Under the pieces are notes generated by a model. It was not told the origin of the DNA. It did not search any database and saw only the letters and a program-made list of their open reading frames with translations. The position numbers were made by a program, and so were the translations under genes. Below, piece after piece: positions 1-10,568 of a stretch of DNA of 64,000 nucleotides (within the stretch, counting starts at the first letter, position 1; each line of letters starts with the position of its first letter). The DNA lies in the NCBI GenBank assembly GCA_023105745.1, contig JALGQZ010000007.1:4881592-4945591 (forward strand). Reading direction: 5' to 3'. The stretch is from Austropuccinia psidii (taxonomy: Eukaryota; Basidiomycota; Pucciniomycetes; Pucciniales; Sphaerophragmiaceae).

Positions 1-1411
1 CAAAAAGGTTATTGGCTCTGAGTCTGGAAAGAACAGTGGACACATGAGTGACATGTTCTTCCTCAGATTTGGAAAAGACCATAATGTCATCCAAATAAAC
101 CACAACAAAAACATCAAGAAGATCTTGGAATATATCATTGACAAGATTCTGAAAAGAGGCAGGAGCATTGGTGAGCCCAAATGGCATAACCAAGCACTCA
201 AAACTGCCATATTTAGTTCTGAAGCATGTCAAATGTTCATCACCCTCCTTGATTCTGAGCAGGTTATATGCACCACGCAAATCAATCTTGGAGAAGATAG
301 AAGAACCATTAAAGACATTAAGAAGCTGGTTCATAGGAGGAACAGGATATTTGTTCTTCCTAGTGACAGCATTGAGTTTGCGGTAATCAACACACAAACG
401 GAGGCCACCATCTTTCTTTTTAACAAATAGGACAGGTGCTCCTGTTGAGGAGGAGCGTGGCCGGATGAAAACTTTCTCTACATTCTCTGAAATGTAGGCC
501 CTGAGTGTATCTGACTCTTGTTTGGATAAAGAGTAGATCACCCCAACTGGAGGTAGAGACCCCTCCAATTCGATATGATGATCACAGGCACGGTGAGGAG
601 GAAGTTTCTCTGCCTTCACCTTGGAGAATACATCCAAGTATTGGTGATAAACAGAGGGAACAACCTTCATCACGGTTTCTACTTCTTCTGGCTCTTCCTC
701 TTCATCCCACAACTCCTCCAGGGAGTCATGATAAGATGAAGGAGGAAGGTCCATATTCCCAAAGAAGAGATGAAGTGAAGATACAGAATTATCTTCCCCA
801 ACATCTTGAATCTCTTTGAAGACTTCATCTCCAGATGATGGTAATGACAGATGGGAATTAAGGGAAGGAATATGGACAGAAGATGGAACTGATGGTGTTC
901 TAGAATCACCAACCAGAGCTGCACATGATTTGGCAGAAGAAGAGTCATTACGGAAGGAATTGGAAGGATCAGAATAGTCCTTTTGATCAGTATTAAAGGT
1001 GATCAGCCCTTGCCTCCAATCAATAGAAGGATTAAAATGATTAAGAAAGTCAAAGCCCAATATGAGGTCTTCTCCCTTGGGAGTATCAATGACTAAAAAG
1101 TCCCATTCAAAGCTTGGGAAGGAAGGGAGCTCAACCATATATTTAGTATGGTGAGTCACAAATAAGGAAGGGGACTCAGAGGAGTCCAAAATGATAAGAG
1201 GAATCTTCTCTGGGAGTTCTGACGTAGTCAATGAGTACTTGTGAACAAACTGCTTTGCAATAAATGAGTGTGTAGCACCAGAATCAATGAGAATACTGTA
1301 AAAAACATCAGAAAGAGAAGAGAAAACAAAAAATTTAAGAGAATTTTTGACACCAGTATTCAGAATGCACAATTGTGCTCTGGAAGGAAAACTGTGAAGA
1401 CCATTGAACAC
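1..1411 (-). CDS. pol: Pol polyprotein, N-terminal part (protease and half of reverse transcriptase), Gypsy element A
   Basis: Translating the minus strand in the frame -1 to Gag gives an open frame from the Gag stop to the window edge with no stop codon. It begins with the same V-F-N-G segment as Pol of element B (GTG at 1411-1409). A retroviral-type aspartic protease follows, with the active-site motif ILIDSGAT (about 1300-1277). The N-terminal half of the reverse transcriptase follows, including FVKKKDGGLRLCVDYRKLN, KIDLRGAYNLLRI and the catalytic YLDD (codons at about 94-83). The rest of RT, RNase H, integrase and any chromodomain are cut off by the window. Expression is expected as a Gag-Pol fusion through the slippery site at 1432-1438, so the given start is a homology marker and not a true initiation codon. 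Similarity to element B Pol is high throughout, with the most differences in the linker after the protease. Confidence 0.88.
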   Translation of the reverse strand, partial: MFNGLHSFPSRAQLCILNTGVKNSLKFFVFSSLSDVFYSILIDSGATHSFIAKQFVHKYSLTTSELPEKIPLIILDSSESPSLFVTHHTKYMVELPSFPSFEWDFLVIDTPKGEDLILGFDFLNHFNPSIDWRQGLITFNTDQKDYSDPSNSFRNDSSSAKSCAALVGDSRTPSVPSSVHIPSLNSHLSLPSSGDEVFKEIQDVGEDNSVSSLHLFFGNMDLPPSSYHDSLEELWDEEEEPEEVETVMKVVPSVYHQYLDVFSKVKAEKLPPHRACDHHIELEGSLPPVGVIYSLSKQESDTLRAYISENVEKVFIRPRSSSTGAPVLFVKKKDGGLRLCVDYRKLNAVTRKNKYPVPPMNQLLNVFNGSSIFSKIDLRGAYNLLRIKEGDEHLTCFRTKYGSFECLVMPFGLTNAPASFQNLVNDIFQDLLDVFVVVYLDDIMVFSKSEEEHVTHVSTVLSRLRANNLF

Positions 1412-1425
1412 AATATGATCTTCAC

Positions 1426-2763
1426 TCAGGCTTTTCCCTGGCTGGGAAAACTGCCTGACGGTTGGGTAAGCTTGTTTTGAGGCCTTTTGACACAGGACTC
1501 AAGACTATGCTTCCCACCACAATAAGTACACAAGCCCTCCTTGATTCTTCTTTCTTTTTCAGAACCTTTCAAATTGAAGTCCTTATTCAACAAGGAAGAA
1601 TGGGGCTTGTCCCGCTTTTGAGAATGAAATTTCTTCTTTGGTCTTGAACTGGAAGAAACTTGATGATGAGAAGAGTGAGACTTTGAGGCTTCAGGCTTCT
1701 TCTCTTGATGATGATTCTTTTCCTTCTGCCTCTCATGGTACCTGGTATCAAGTTCCAGGCTGACGTCCATTAAGTCTTGAAGGGAATCAATGTTTGAAGG
1801 ATGGGAGGCCAATTGATCCAGAATCCTGGAGGCCAAGCCCTTCCTGAAATGATGAATAAGAGCCCTTTCACCCCAATCCCCAATTCTTGAAACCAAACTC
1901 CTGAAATCGGCAATATACAAAGCAACATGCCCACCCTCTTTCATCCTAAGGCCATCCAATTCAGCTTCTGCTTTTCTAACTTCATTTGGGTCTCCAAATA
2001 AAGTGAACAATTGGGATTCGAATAATGGCCAGGAATTGAGGAGATAATTTGAGTCTTGATTATTGAGGTTGGAAAGATAAGGCTCAATCCATTTTGCAGC
2101 CCTGCAAACTAAGAATGAAGTGGCATAAAGAACCTTTTTTCTGTCTTGAGAGAAGTTTGCCGGATCATTATGAAAGATGAGTTGACAAGATTGAATGAAG
2201 CTTCTGACTTTGAAGGGCTGAGTCCCATCAAAGCATTCTGGAGCCTTCATAGAGGGAGTCTTGAAGGCTGGTGGTCTTGATGATTCAGAAGAAGAAGCTG
2301 CTTGAAGATTGGCCATAATCTGAGTCATTTGCTGCATAATGGCCAATAAAGACGGTTCAGACTGATGAGAGGCAGGCTGATCAGACTGGGCTAGAGTTGG
2401 TCCTCTGGTGCCCTCAGATGCTCCCACAGGGGCAGGAGCAGCCTCAGTGCCATTAGACTCTTCCTCTTCCACAGAATTCTCCTCCTCCTCTTCACCATCT
2501 TCACCTTGAACCTTGGGACTGGTTCTTGAAAATCCTGGGAATCCGCCAACCACTCCTGATAAAGACATTGATCTTCTTGGCCCTCTTCCTTCCTTCCTGG
2601 ATGGTGCTGCTCCTTCCATAATGGGTCCTCTGTCCAATCTGGCCCTCAGTTGAGAAACTGCTGGGGTACCGTCAAGAGGAGCCCTTGGAGTTGGAGTCAG
2701 AACAGCTTGAGTTCTGGCCTGAGATCTGGTCTGTCTTGCTGGAGGTGAATGTTGAACTGGCAT
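1426..2763 (-). CDS. gag: Gag polyprotein of Gypsy element A (445 aa)
   Basis: Capsid and nucleocapsid precursor that packages element RNA in cytoplasmic virus-like particles. I start it at MPVQHSPPARQTRSQ because Gag of element B starts at the matching residue; an upstream in-frame ATG would add 41 leader-derived residues without a counterpart there. The first 160 residues are proline, serine and glutamate rich. The middle (about 170-330) is the helical retrotransposon Gag domain with APECFDGTQPFKVRSFIQSC, AAKWIEPYLS and LFTLFGDPNEVRKAE. The tail is basic and ends with a zinc knuckle CTYCGGKHSLESC, spaced CX2CX3HX4C, one residue shorter than the canonical knuckle. The frame ends in TGA just after the slippery heptamer GGGAAAA, so Pol is made by -1 frameshifting. 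The frame is intact. Confidence 0.92.
   Translation of the reverse strand: MPVQHSPPARQTRSQARTQAVLTPTPRAPLDGTPAVSQLRARLDRGPIMEGAAPSRKEGRGPRRSMSLSGVVGGFPGFSRTSPKVQGEDGEEEEENSVEEEESNGTEAAPAPVGASEGTRGPTLAQSDQPASHQSEPSLLAIMQQMTQIMANLQAASSSESSRPPAFKTPSMKAPECFDGTQPFKVRSFIQSCQLIFHNDPANFSQDRKKVLYATSFLVCRAAKWIEPYLSNLNNQDSNYLLNSWPLFESQLFTLFGDPNEVRKAEAELDGLRMKEGGHVALYIADFRSLVSRIGDWGERALIHHFRKGLASRILDQLASHPSNIDSLQDLMDVSLELDTRYHERQKEKNHHQEKKPEASKSHSSHHQVSSSSRPKKKFHSQKRDKPHSSLLNKDFNLKGSEKERRIKEGLCTYCGGKHSLESCVKRPQNKLTQPSGSFPSQGKA
1432..1438 (-). promoter_or_regulatory. Gag/Pol -1 ribosomal frameshift site, element A
   Basis: The minus strand reads GGGAAAA in the phase G-GGA-AAA, which fits the X-XXY-YYZ rule for -1 slippage. 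It lies two codons before the Gag TGA. Slipping back one base enters the open Pol frame directly (AGC CTG AGT). Element B has the same heptamer at the same place. Confidence 0.75.
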
Positions 2764-3503
2764 GATTTCAGGAATAATCAACAAAAGAAATGAAATAAAA
2801 TCAAAATTTTCTTGAAGTACGAAATCAACAATCAAATCTTGAGGAAATTGGATAATCAATGAATCAAAATTCTTCAAATACGTCAATCGATTAAATCAAA
2901 TGAGTCTTGAAGTAAAAATCAATATCAATGAAAATCTTGAAGTCAATAAATCAATCAATCAAACAATCAAAATCAAATCAAATCAAAATCTTTCAGGAAA
3001 AATCAACCAATCAAAATGAATTCTTGAGTCAAAATCAATTTATGTCAAAAATCTTGATGTGAATAATCAGCAAAATCAATAAGATCTTCAGGTCAATCAA
3101 TTATCTTGAGGTCAATTTCAATTATGTCAAATTAGTCAATCAAATCAATTTTCAAGTGAATTCTTCCAAAAAATCAAAAATTCTTGAGGAATAAATCAAA
3201 GTGAATCCTGATATGAAGAACGTGTCTGAATAACCTGATGAATAACTTGAGAACCAAAGATAAAAATGCCTGAATTATGGATAAAAAATAGATTGATTAA
3301 GATTGAGAATGAGATTGAAAAGATAACAAAAAATAAGAATGGGTCAGCTTTCAATTTTCAGGATGAAGAATGAATGAGAGAAAATTGAGAGGTGACGAAG
3401 AATCATAAGATCATAAAACGTTAAACAATCATAATTTTGATGAAATGAATGAATGAATTTAAAATATAAGAATAAAAGAATGAATGAATGAAGAAGAATT
3501 ATG
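2764..3503 (-). other. Low-complexity untranslated leader of element A
   Basis: Stretch between the primer-binding site and Gag. It is dominated by degenerate TGATT/AATCA repeats interspersed with TCTTGA-like segments and has no conserved coding frame. Element B has a leader of the same style (61342-62029), so the composition is an element trait and may serve packaging or ribosome scanning; that role is inference. Confidence 0.6.
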
Positions 3504-3517
3504 AGTTAATTAATATA
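3504..3517 (-). promoter_or_regulatory. Self-primer binding site of element A
   Basis: These 14 nt lie one base inside the 5' LTR end (LTR edge at 3519). They are perfectly complementary in the transcript to 3908-3921 in the LTR, where the transcript is inferred to begin. This matches the Tf1/sushi arrangement in which the 5' end of the mRNA folds back and primes reverse transcription. No tRNA-like TGG start is present. Confidence 0.72.
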
Positions 3518-3921
3518 ATGTCACAGGGGCTCTTGGAAGAAGAGGGCCTGGCACTCAGGAATCAAGAACTCACTTGGAGGGCTCCAAAGATAAAATAATA
3601 ATATGAATTGGATTTCTTTAAGAAAGAATATGGAAGAAAACAAGTATGCCAAAAAATGAGATAAGAAAAGAATGAAGCCAATGGCCGAAGATAATAAAGA
3701 AGCCAAAAGCCAAGAAGCCAACCAAGTGAATCCTCAATTCACTGTTTCAACCTGCCAGAAAAGGAAATGGAATTAGTATAAGGATATGACCACCAATATC
3801 CACTGGACAGGCGAGAAAATAAAAGAAAAGGGTGCTGAATGACTGACTTAAGATTATCAGTATTAACTTTAATAAGGTAAAAGAAAATAAGGATAAAAAT
3901 AATCCAGTATATTAATTAACT

Positions 3922-3964
3922 GGGGAAAAAGTACCCAGGTGATGAAAGGTGGCCGGTATATGTG
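3922..3964 (-). promoter_or_regulatory. Core promoter of element A
   Basis: A TATA-like CACATATACC (plus-strand 3955-3964) lies 34-43 bp upstream of the self-primer sequence that should be the RNA 5' end (3921). Element B has the same motif at 35-44 bp from its own self-primer. The start site is inferred. Confidence 0.55.
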
Positions 3965-4765
3965 AAAAACTGAAAGGTTGATCCTGGAAGGTGGATCAAT
4001 GACTGTAATGTCCGAATCGGGAAATACAGTTCTGGCCATCTTGAAATTTGAACTTTGTGATGGAATACCCACAGTGGAATAAGAAATGGCCCAATTGGGC
4101 CAAGGCCATACAGGTTGATTGAACAAGGCCTCTACGGATGAATTGGGTTGTCCAAGGAGTATTGAAATACTTGATGCCTTGACAACTGATTGAAAAGATG
4201 TAATACCTTTGAGAATTGCCCTTAGAATAATCCTGAATGAGATTGCCAACCCAACTCCTGCTGAGCCAGGTGGTTGGAGTCCTTGAATGGTCTTCTGATT
4301 GCCGCCATGGATTACTAAACTGATGAGTCCAAAGATCCTCCTTCGAAATGGGCGTTGGATCTTGGTACCTTGAGTTAAGAAGGTTGATTTGGGTCCTGAA
4401 AACGTCACCATTGAATTGCTGAGAAAAAATGGTGCATAATGGTATATAACACCATATATGCACCACTCCTGCAACCTTGAGTACAGGGTGCATGGAGGAA
4501 TGGAGCAATCTTCCCTTAAGTTGAGGGAATTGCTTGGTGAGATGATTTGGTGGCCTCTGGTGGTTGCCAGAGGCCATGACGGTGAAGTTGGTCCATGGTG
4601 GTCCAGGGCCAAAAATGGGTCCTGAGGGATTTATGGCCAAAAATGGATCCAAGGTGTTTTTGGTCCAATTTGGGTCCGTGGGATTGGTGGCCAAAATTGG
4701 CTCAGGTGGGCCCAAATGTGGTTTGGGGCCCACCTGGCCTTGGGGGCTAGGTGGCTGCCCCCTTT

Positions 4766-4804
4766 GGCCCCTTTTGGCCTCATTGGATTAGGCCAAAAGG
4801 GGCC
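4766..4804. repeat. Perfect 15-bp inverted repeat with 9-nt loop in U3 of element A
   Basis: GGCCCCTTTTGGCCT at 4766-4780 is matched by its exact reverse complement at 4790-4804 around a 9-nt loop. It lies in the GC-rich part of U3 upstream of the promoter. Function unknown. Confidence 0.85.
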
Positions 4805-5608
4805 TAAACTGCCTACGGACCGTAGAAGCCGTGGGGGGCCTAAATGGCCCAAAAAGGCCAAAACCCCCCTAATGAAAGGGGTGGCCAGGAAGACAATGAA
4901 AGTGGCCATGGGGCCTGGAAACCCCTAGAAGACTAAGGGACCCCCCAGGCCCAAAACAGTGATGGAGGCCTGGGGGTTGGTGAGGTGGAAATTGGCCAAG
5001 AGGACCAATGACGCAGGATATGGCCTGAGGCCATAAACGATGTTGGTGGCCATACGTTGTGGTATTCCATACCTGTCTGGGCCAGCTTCAAGCACATTGA
5101 GGGTGAAAATTTCAAAATATCAAATCTTAAATGGTCAATTTAGGATATCTCAGCTCAAAAGACACTTTCACAATCACATAAACTAAGAAGTAACATGGAT
5201 AGTATTGAATAAAGGAAGACTTTACAGGATAGCTTACAAATAAGCTTCAAAAAAAAAAGTTTAGTTCAATACAGACAGAAACTCAAAATGACATATATAA
5301 GGTAGCAATGTAGCATTACATTCACCCTAAAGCCACAAAAAACATTAGATTACTAAGAATTACAGTCACCAAAATGTATTTTATGTAATAAGATCAACTA
5401 AAAAAGCATGAATACACATCCATTGTATAAAAAGATGGAACTGAATCAAACCTTAATTAACTTTATGCATAGAAAGTTCCATATAAGCTTGAAAGAATTC
5501 CATGAATGGCCAAACATAATACAAACAAATGATACAATAATTGTACTAACTCAGCTCATATCCAAAGTAAAACCAAATAAACTTTAATAAGATTACATAA
5601 TCAAAAGA

Positions 5609-6060
5609 ATGAAAAATGGTGCAATTGACCAAATACATGGTGCAATAATCAAGTCAAATGACACCATCCAACATAATAATCACCAGCAAAAACACCTCAG
5701 ATTACATAATCACTCAGGAAATGATGCAATTTACCAAACATATGGTGCAATATCTCTACCAAATGACACCATCTCCAAGTTACTCACCAGCTAAATTCCC
5801 TCAAGGCTGTGCATAATAATATTAAAGTTTAATTAATTAAAAATAAAGTTTTAAAATATGGTGCAATATACCAAACATATGGTGCAATATCTTGATCCAA
5901 TGACACCATATCAAAAGTACACACCAGCAAAATTAGCTCAAGGCTGTGCATAAACATCAACAAAGTTCAGAATGATGCAATAATCCAAACATATGGTGCA
6001 ATATCTTTATCAAATGACACCATTTCAAAAACACTCACCAGCTAAAATACCTCAAGGTAA
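5609..6060 (+). promoter_or_regulatory. U3 repeat cluster, left LTR
   Basis: About four imperfect units carry ATGGTGCAAT, then 15-30 bases later ATGACACCAT, then a CACCAGC/CTCAAGG tail. GGTG and CACC face each other within each unit. The cluster lies just upstream of the TATA box and is repeated at 15818-16269 in the right LTR, so it is a candidate enhancer array. Confidence 0.55.
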
Positions 6061-6111
6061 AATTTTTCTAAGTCCCCTGTTTTTGAGTGCCTCTATGGAG
6101 GGCCCAAAGAA

Positions 6112-6119
6112 TATAAATA
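6112..6119 (+). promoter_or_regulatory. TATA box of the Gag-only element (5' LTR)
   Basis: TATAAATA followed by GAGGG and a pyrimidine-rich stretch, typical of an LTR U3/R border. The transcript should start some 25-35 bp downstream. The right LTR has the same box at 16321-16328. Confidence 0.7.
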
Positions 6120-7043
6120 GAGGGCCTCTCTCCCTCATTTTCCCCCATGCTCATGGAATTATTTCCCCAATAAATTGAAATCTAATCCTCAATCTAAAGG
6201 ATCCATCCATCCCTATTCTAGTAGGATAACTAGCAAAATAAAATTATAAAGCTCAGTAGCAAAGCTCAGAAGCAAATATTAGTAGTCATAAATTATTGAT
6301 AAAAGAAAGTATTTACAGTATTAATGAAAGAGTTTAATATTGAATAAATAGTATTATCATAATAAATATTAGTAGTAGTCATAGAGTACTACTAAAAGAA
6401 GTTATTATTATTAGAGTTAATATTAATAGCTACCTTATCCTTGTCATTATTAAATCCTGAATCCATTGAGGAATATATATTCTTATCAAATAAGTATTAT
6501 TAACTATATTGGTCATAAGATCCCTTAAAAGAATAAATCAATAAATATAAAAACCCACCCTTCTATAATAAAAGAAAAAAATTATAGTATTGTCTCCAGT
6601 ATATTATATATATTATACTTTTAATGAACCTCATAATAAACAATTCACCTAAAAAAACAAATAAACACCTATAGTTCAAAATATCATACATCTATATAAT
6701 TATAGATTATCAATACTTAAATTTATATTTAAATATTACCTTTAACCTATAAAATAGTGGTATTAAGCCATTATATATATATATAGTAATCATAAAAGTT
6801 ATTTATCTAATAATTGAGTAGGTCTGATAGAGACTGCTGAAAGTCTTCTCTAGTTTTAAAGCCACAATTTTAAATATTGATTTGTGAGCTCTATAGGGAG
6901 ATTATTTAGTAAATTCAGAGGGGCAGCTAATACACCTTAGCACCCTTGGTTACAGGATAATTCAGCAATTCAAAACTTTTTACCTGTGATTTCCCCCTCA
7001 AGGACTGCCTTATCCAATCCCACACTAAAAGGAGTTCCACATC

Positions 7044-7060
7044 TGGTGTCCCAACAGTGG
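7044..7060 (+). promoter_or_regulatory. Candidate tRNA primer-binding site
   Basis: Two bases after the LTR the sequence reads TGGTGTCCCAACAGTGG. It starts with TGG, the complement of a tRNA CCA end, at the position expected for a primer-binding site. I could not assign the tRNA from memory, and no complementary self-primer was seen in this LTR. Confidence 0.6.
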
Positions 7061-7457
7061 CAAATCATTTACTTCAACCCTCAATCAATATTAAAAAAAA
7101 ATCATTCAAATACAAGAGATACTCAAGTTAAACATTCAAGAAAAATAATAATAATAATAACAATAATAATAATAAAAATTAACCAACCTGGAATCAGAAA
7201 ATAGAACTGATCCAAAACAATCACCATCATCATCATCAAACCCTTCTATTCAATCATACCATTATTATTACCCTATTAAAGGAAACAGGACACCTGTAAA
7301 TCAAACACCCACAGATCACAGACTACTGATTTCAACCCCAAGAGCAGAGAAAAAAGAGAAAGAAGAATTAAGAAAGTTTTTCTTCAAGCTTATTCAAGAA
7401 TCAAAGAAGAAAAAATATTCTAAAAAGGAAATTGAAGGCATAGCTTATCAAGTAGAC

Positions 7458-10400
7458 ATGAATCAACCATCAACATCTGATTTACCACCATTGGCTGAAG
7501 ATACTGTGGAAGAACAGTATGTAGAGGAAAGTGATGAAGAAGATCAAACTGTACAGATACAGAGTTTGATGAAGCAAATGCAGGACTTATTGTTAACCCA
7601 AAATAAAAAGAAAGGAAAGAGAAAACAGTCAACAACCTTCACCCCTGGAGGTAGTCCAATTGAATCCACATTACCAAGACATGTAAGACCTGAAGAGTCA
7701 CCAATATCACCAACACCTGTTCCTAGAGCAACCTCCACCCCAGTAACAGAACAAAGATCACAGAATGCTCCAAGAAGAGTATTTGTATCCACACCAACTC
7801 ACCCAAGCCCATTACAGCAGCAATTATCCAGAGAAATAAGACCCATAGTCAAAATAAAGGCCAAGGATTATAACCTTTGGTTTGAAGGAAAAGAAGTGGA
7901 GAGATTCATTAAAAAAGTAGAAAGTATAGCTGAAATTGAAGGTGCCAGTGGAAGAGACATAGCAAGACAAATAGTATTTTGGACAAGAGATGAAGAAATA
8001 AGCTACCATATTGAAGGAATGCCTGGATATGAGAGTGGTGACTGGGAGCAACTAAAGATTGATATGATAAGAAAGTGGGGAGCAGTTGAACCTGGAAGAA
8101 GATATAGGATTTCCTCAATCAATTCACTTTTTGAGAGAACACAACAGAGAGGTGGAATTAATAATATTACTCAGTATAGGAAATTCATTGGAGAATATGA
8201 ATCAATCATCACATATCTCAGAAGATATGAATACATTGAAGGGGAAGTGAACCACAATCAGGAAATTCTGGCTAGCCTTTCTCTAGAAGTTCAAGGCTCA
8301 ATTTACAGAGAAATGATAAAAGATAAAGTAATGGTGCAAGCCAGAGATGGTGGATATATCATACCAAAATTTAAAGTTCTAAAAGAATACATTGAACAAG
8401 ATTTGCAAGCCAAATTCTTAATTCAAGGAAAAGAATTTTCCCAACAAGAATTAAATATTAAACCAAAAGAGAAAGTTAGATTTGAAGAAGATACCTTAGA
8501 GGAGGTTTTACAACAAGTTAAGGAGCTTTCCAAAAAAGTCAATACACAAAGTAAGGCACAACCTCAAAGGGAGATACACAAAGAGAAAGAGCCACTAAAA
8601 GAAGTATTAGATCAGCTTAAAGGCATAACAGAGTCCTATAAACCCCAAAAGCAAATCTACCAGCCCTTCAATCAAAATTACAAGCAAAGAGATAACTTAC
8701 CACCAGTTTCTTCAAGTCATATACCTTATCAACCTGCACAATTATTTCCAAGGCCTCAAATGAGATGTCATTATTGCTTTGAAAATACACATACATTAGA
8801 AAGGTGTTCACACTTCAATGAAGATATGGAGAAAAGAATTGTAAGGAAACAAGGGAATTCCTTCCTTTTTCCAAATTTCCAAAGGATACCATATGAAAGC
8901 TCAGTATGTCCTAGGGAATTAGTCAGAGAATTTGCCAAGGAACAGGCAGAACTAACCAAAAAATTAATGGAAAAGTCAGCTAAAGCTTCAAAGCCAAAAA
9001 TAGAAGAACCAAATATTATAGAGTTAAAGAAGGAAGAGGCTAAAGCAGCCATAGCTAAAGTTGAAGATTGGGGAAATTGGCAACCACCTATAATATCTTC
9101 AGTGAATGACCCCTTTTCAAGCAATTATGGGCTAAGAAACACTAAACAAAGATCTACAAGACAAGAGAACCCAATTCAAGAAAATATAAGATCACATTCA
9201 AAAGAGGTGGAAACACCTATAATGAAAAAGCAAAACATACCTGGAGCATATATTGAGGATGATACAAAAACAGAAAACAAGACAATTATCCCAACAAAAT
9301 ACAAGAAGCATAAAGTTCAATATGAAGAGGAAGGACTTGTTAAGAAAAGCCAAAATGATAATACTGAAAATATCATAGAACCAACTAAAATTGAACCCAA
9401 TAAAAATATTATTAAGGAAGAGAAGGAAGATATCCAAAAAATAATGACCCAAATTATAAAGAAAGTCTTAGAGCAGAGGATTAACCTTACCTTGGAACAA
9501 ATCTTGGCCATATCACCTCAATTTATCAATCAATTAAAAAATTTGTCAGATGAAGAAAAGAATTCAATAAACTCAATTGACACAAAAGATATTCAAATGA
9601 AGCTTATACATCATCATTTGGAAGAATATGAAGCACCTAAATTACATTATGCCTGCCCATTGGGATTTATGCAAGTCCATGTTGGAGAAGAAGGATATGA
9701 AATCATGGCTTTAGTTGATACAGGCTCTGAATTGAATATAATACCAGAAGATATAGCAGTAAAAGCAGGGTTAACAACAAGATGTCTTAACATGAACCTG
9801 AGGGGAATTGGTGGGCATTGTACTTCAATAGTTGGATTAGCAGAATTTACCCCAATTACTATGGTGACTGGGGAGGAAAGAAATATACACCTTTTTGTAG
9901 CAAGAGGAGCAATGCATACAGTACTAGGAAGACCTTTCCTTGCAGATAATAATATTAGACTAGACTTTTCTCAACAGAAGGGTGAAATATTCAGCTACAT
10001 AGAGCCAGATGGCAGAAGGCTTTGTTTACCAATTTGTTCACCACAAAAGGTTGGATGGAGAGAAGACCCACCAAAAGGAATGGAAGTTTGTGGATTTTCA
10101 AAGCTTGAAGAGTTTAATGAGCTAAAAGAGAAAGAAAATGAAACAAAAGGGTTACTTACTGAACAGGAATTTCCTTGGGAAGGCTACACCAATCTCAAGC
10201 CTCTAAGTAATTTTCATTGTAATATAACAAATAAGGTTTTAAGTCAAGACAATCAATTTTTACCCCAGGATGTCAATTGGCTAGAAGGTTTGAGTAAAAC
10301 TAAAACAAAAAAGTTAGAAAAAACAAAGGATAAACAGAGTCAAGAAGATAGAAAGTATCTTTGGATGACCAAGAATAAGAAAATAAGACAGAGATTAAAA

Positions 10401-10568
10401 AACCAGTTGGAACAGCAATATCAATATTTAACCCAAAGTAATGACTGTACAGGACATATGATAAATGAAAAAAGTGAACACTCAAATATTAAACACAAAA
10501 ATAAGCTTTATGAAACAACAGTTAAATTCAGGGACAAACCTGAAGATATTACTCTGACATTTCAATAA
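7458..10568 (+). CDS. Gag-aspartic protease polyprotein (1036 aa) of the non-autonomous element
   Basis: Structural protein of an LTR retrotransposon. Residues 1-120 are acidic, then proline/serine-rich. Residues about 130-330 form a helical Gag-like domain (KDYNLWFEGKEVERFIKKVE, DWEQLKIDMIRKWG, NITQYRKFIGEYE). A canonical zinc knuckle CX2CX4HX4C lies at C437, C440, H445 and C450. A long charged linker follows. The pepsin-like retroviral protease has LVDTGSELNIIP with catalytic D754 and a downstream VLGRPFL, the equivalent of the usual hydrophobic-G flap partner. The C-terminal 200 residues are lysine-rich and unassigned. The frame ends in TAA with no RT. ATG 7458 is the first in-frame ATG, but the frame is open back to 7176 after a run of in-frame TAA codons. 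An autonomous relative with Pol presumably exists elsewhere. Confidence 0.88.
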   Translation: MNQPSTSDLPPLAEDTVEEQYVEESDEEDQTVQIQSLMKQMQDLLLTQNKKKGKRKQSTTFTPGGSPIESTLPRHVRPEESPISPTPVPRATSTPVTEQRSQNAPRRVFVSTPTHPSPLQQQLSREIRPIVKIKAKDYNLWFEGKEVERFIKKVESIAEIEGASGRDIARQIVFWTRDEEISYHIEGMPGYESGDWEQLKIDMIRKWGAVEPGRRYRISSINSLFERTQQRGGINNITQYRKFIGEYESIITYLRRYEYIEGEVNHNQEILASLSLEVQGSIYREMIKDKVMVQARDGGYIIPKFKVLKEYIEQDLQAKFLIQGKEFSQQELNIKPKEKVRFEEDTLEEVLQQVKELSKKVNTQSKAQPQREIHKEKEPLKEVLDQLKGITESYKPQKQIYQPFNQNYKQRDNLPPVSSSHIPYQPAQLFPRPQMRCHYCFENTHTLERCSHFNEDMEKRIVRKQGNSFLFPNFQRIPYESSVCPRELVREFAKEQAELTKKLMEKSAKASKPKIEEPNIIELKKEEAKAAIAKVEDWGNWQPPIISSVNDPFSSNYGLRNTKQRSTRQENPIQENIRSHSKEVETPIMKKQNIPGAYIEDDTKTENKTIIPTKYKKHKVQYEEEGLVKKSQNDNTENIIEPTKIEPNKNIIKEEKEDIQKIMTQIIKKVLEQRINLTLEQILAISPQFINQLKNLSDEEKNSINSIDTKDIQMKLIHHHLEEYEAPKLHYACPLGFMQVHVGEEGYEIMALVDTGSELNIIPEDIAVKAGLTTRCLNMNLRGIGGHCTSIVGLAEFTPITMVTGEERNIHLFVARGAMHTVLGRPFLADNNIRLDFSQQKGEIFSYIEPDGRRLCLPICSPQKVGWREDPPKGMEVCGFSKLEEFNELKEKENETKGLLTEQEFPWEGYTNLKPLSNFHCNITNKVLSQDNQFLPQDVNWLEGLSKTKTKKLEKTKDKQSQEDRKYLWMTKNKKIRQRLKNQLEQQYQYLTQSNDCTGHMINEKSEHSNIKHKNKLYETTVKFRDKPEDITLTFQ

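Larger units (their letters stand above)
3519..5057 (-). repeat. 5' LTR of element A, distal part (R-U5 and most of U3)
   Basis: On the plus strand it begins TGTCACAGGGGC, as do the LTRs of element B. R-U5 is inferred as 3519-3921 and U3 as everything above. Between 4540 and 5057 the U3 is unusually GC-rich, full of GGCC and GGCCAAAA segments. It is broken at 5057 by the inserted element. The last 4 bases (ACGT, 5054-5057) are the target duplication. No coding sequence is supported here, although several chance reading frames exist. Confidence 0.85.
5058..7041 (+). repeat. Left (5') LTR of the Gag-only element
   Basis: 1984-bp LTR, TGTGG...CCACA. U3 carries a family of imperfect direct repeats (5609-6060), followed by a TATA box at 6112-6119 and an AATAAA at about 6170. 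Nearly identical to 15266-17250. The small reading frames inside are not supported as genes. Confidence 0.92.

Noticed and set aside
44..1647. Plus-strand frames of 60-128 aa in the first 1.6 kb
   Set aside because: They are antisense to the open Pol and Gag frames of element A, which match element B residue by residue.
3869..5115. Minus-strand frames of about 245 aa in the LTR of element A
   Set aside because: They lie within U3/R of an LTR, overlap each other in different frames, and have no recognisable domain.
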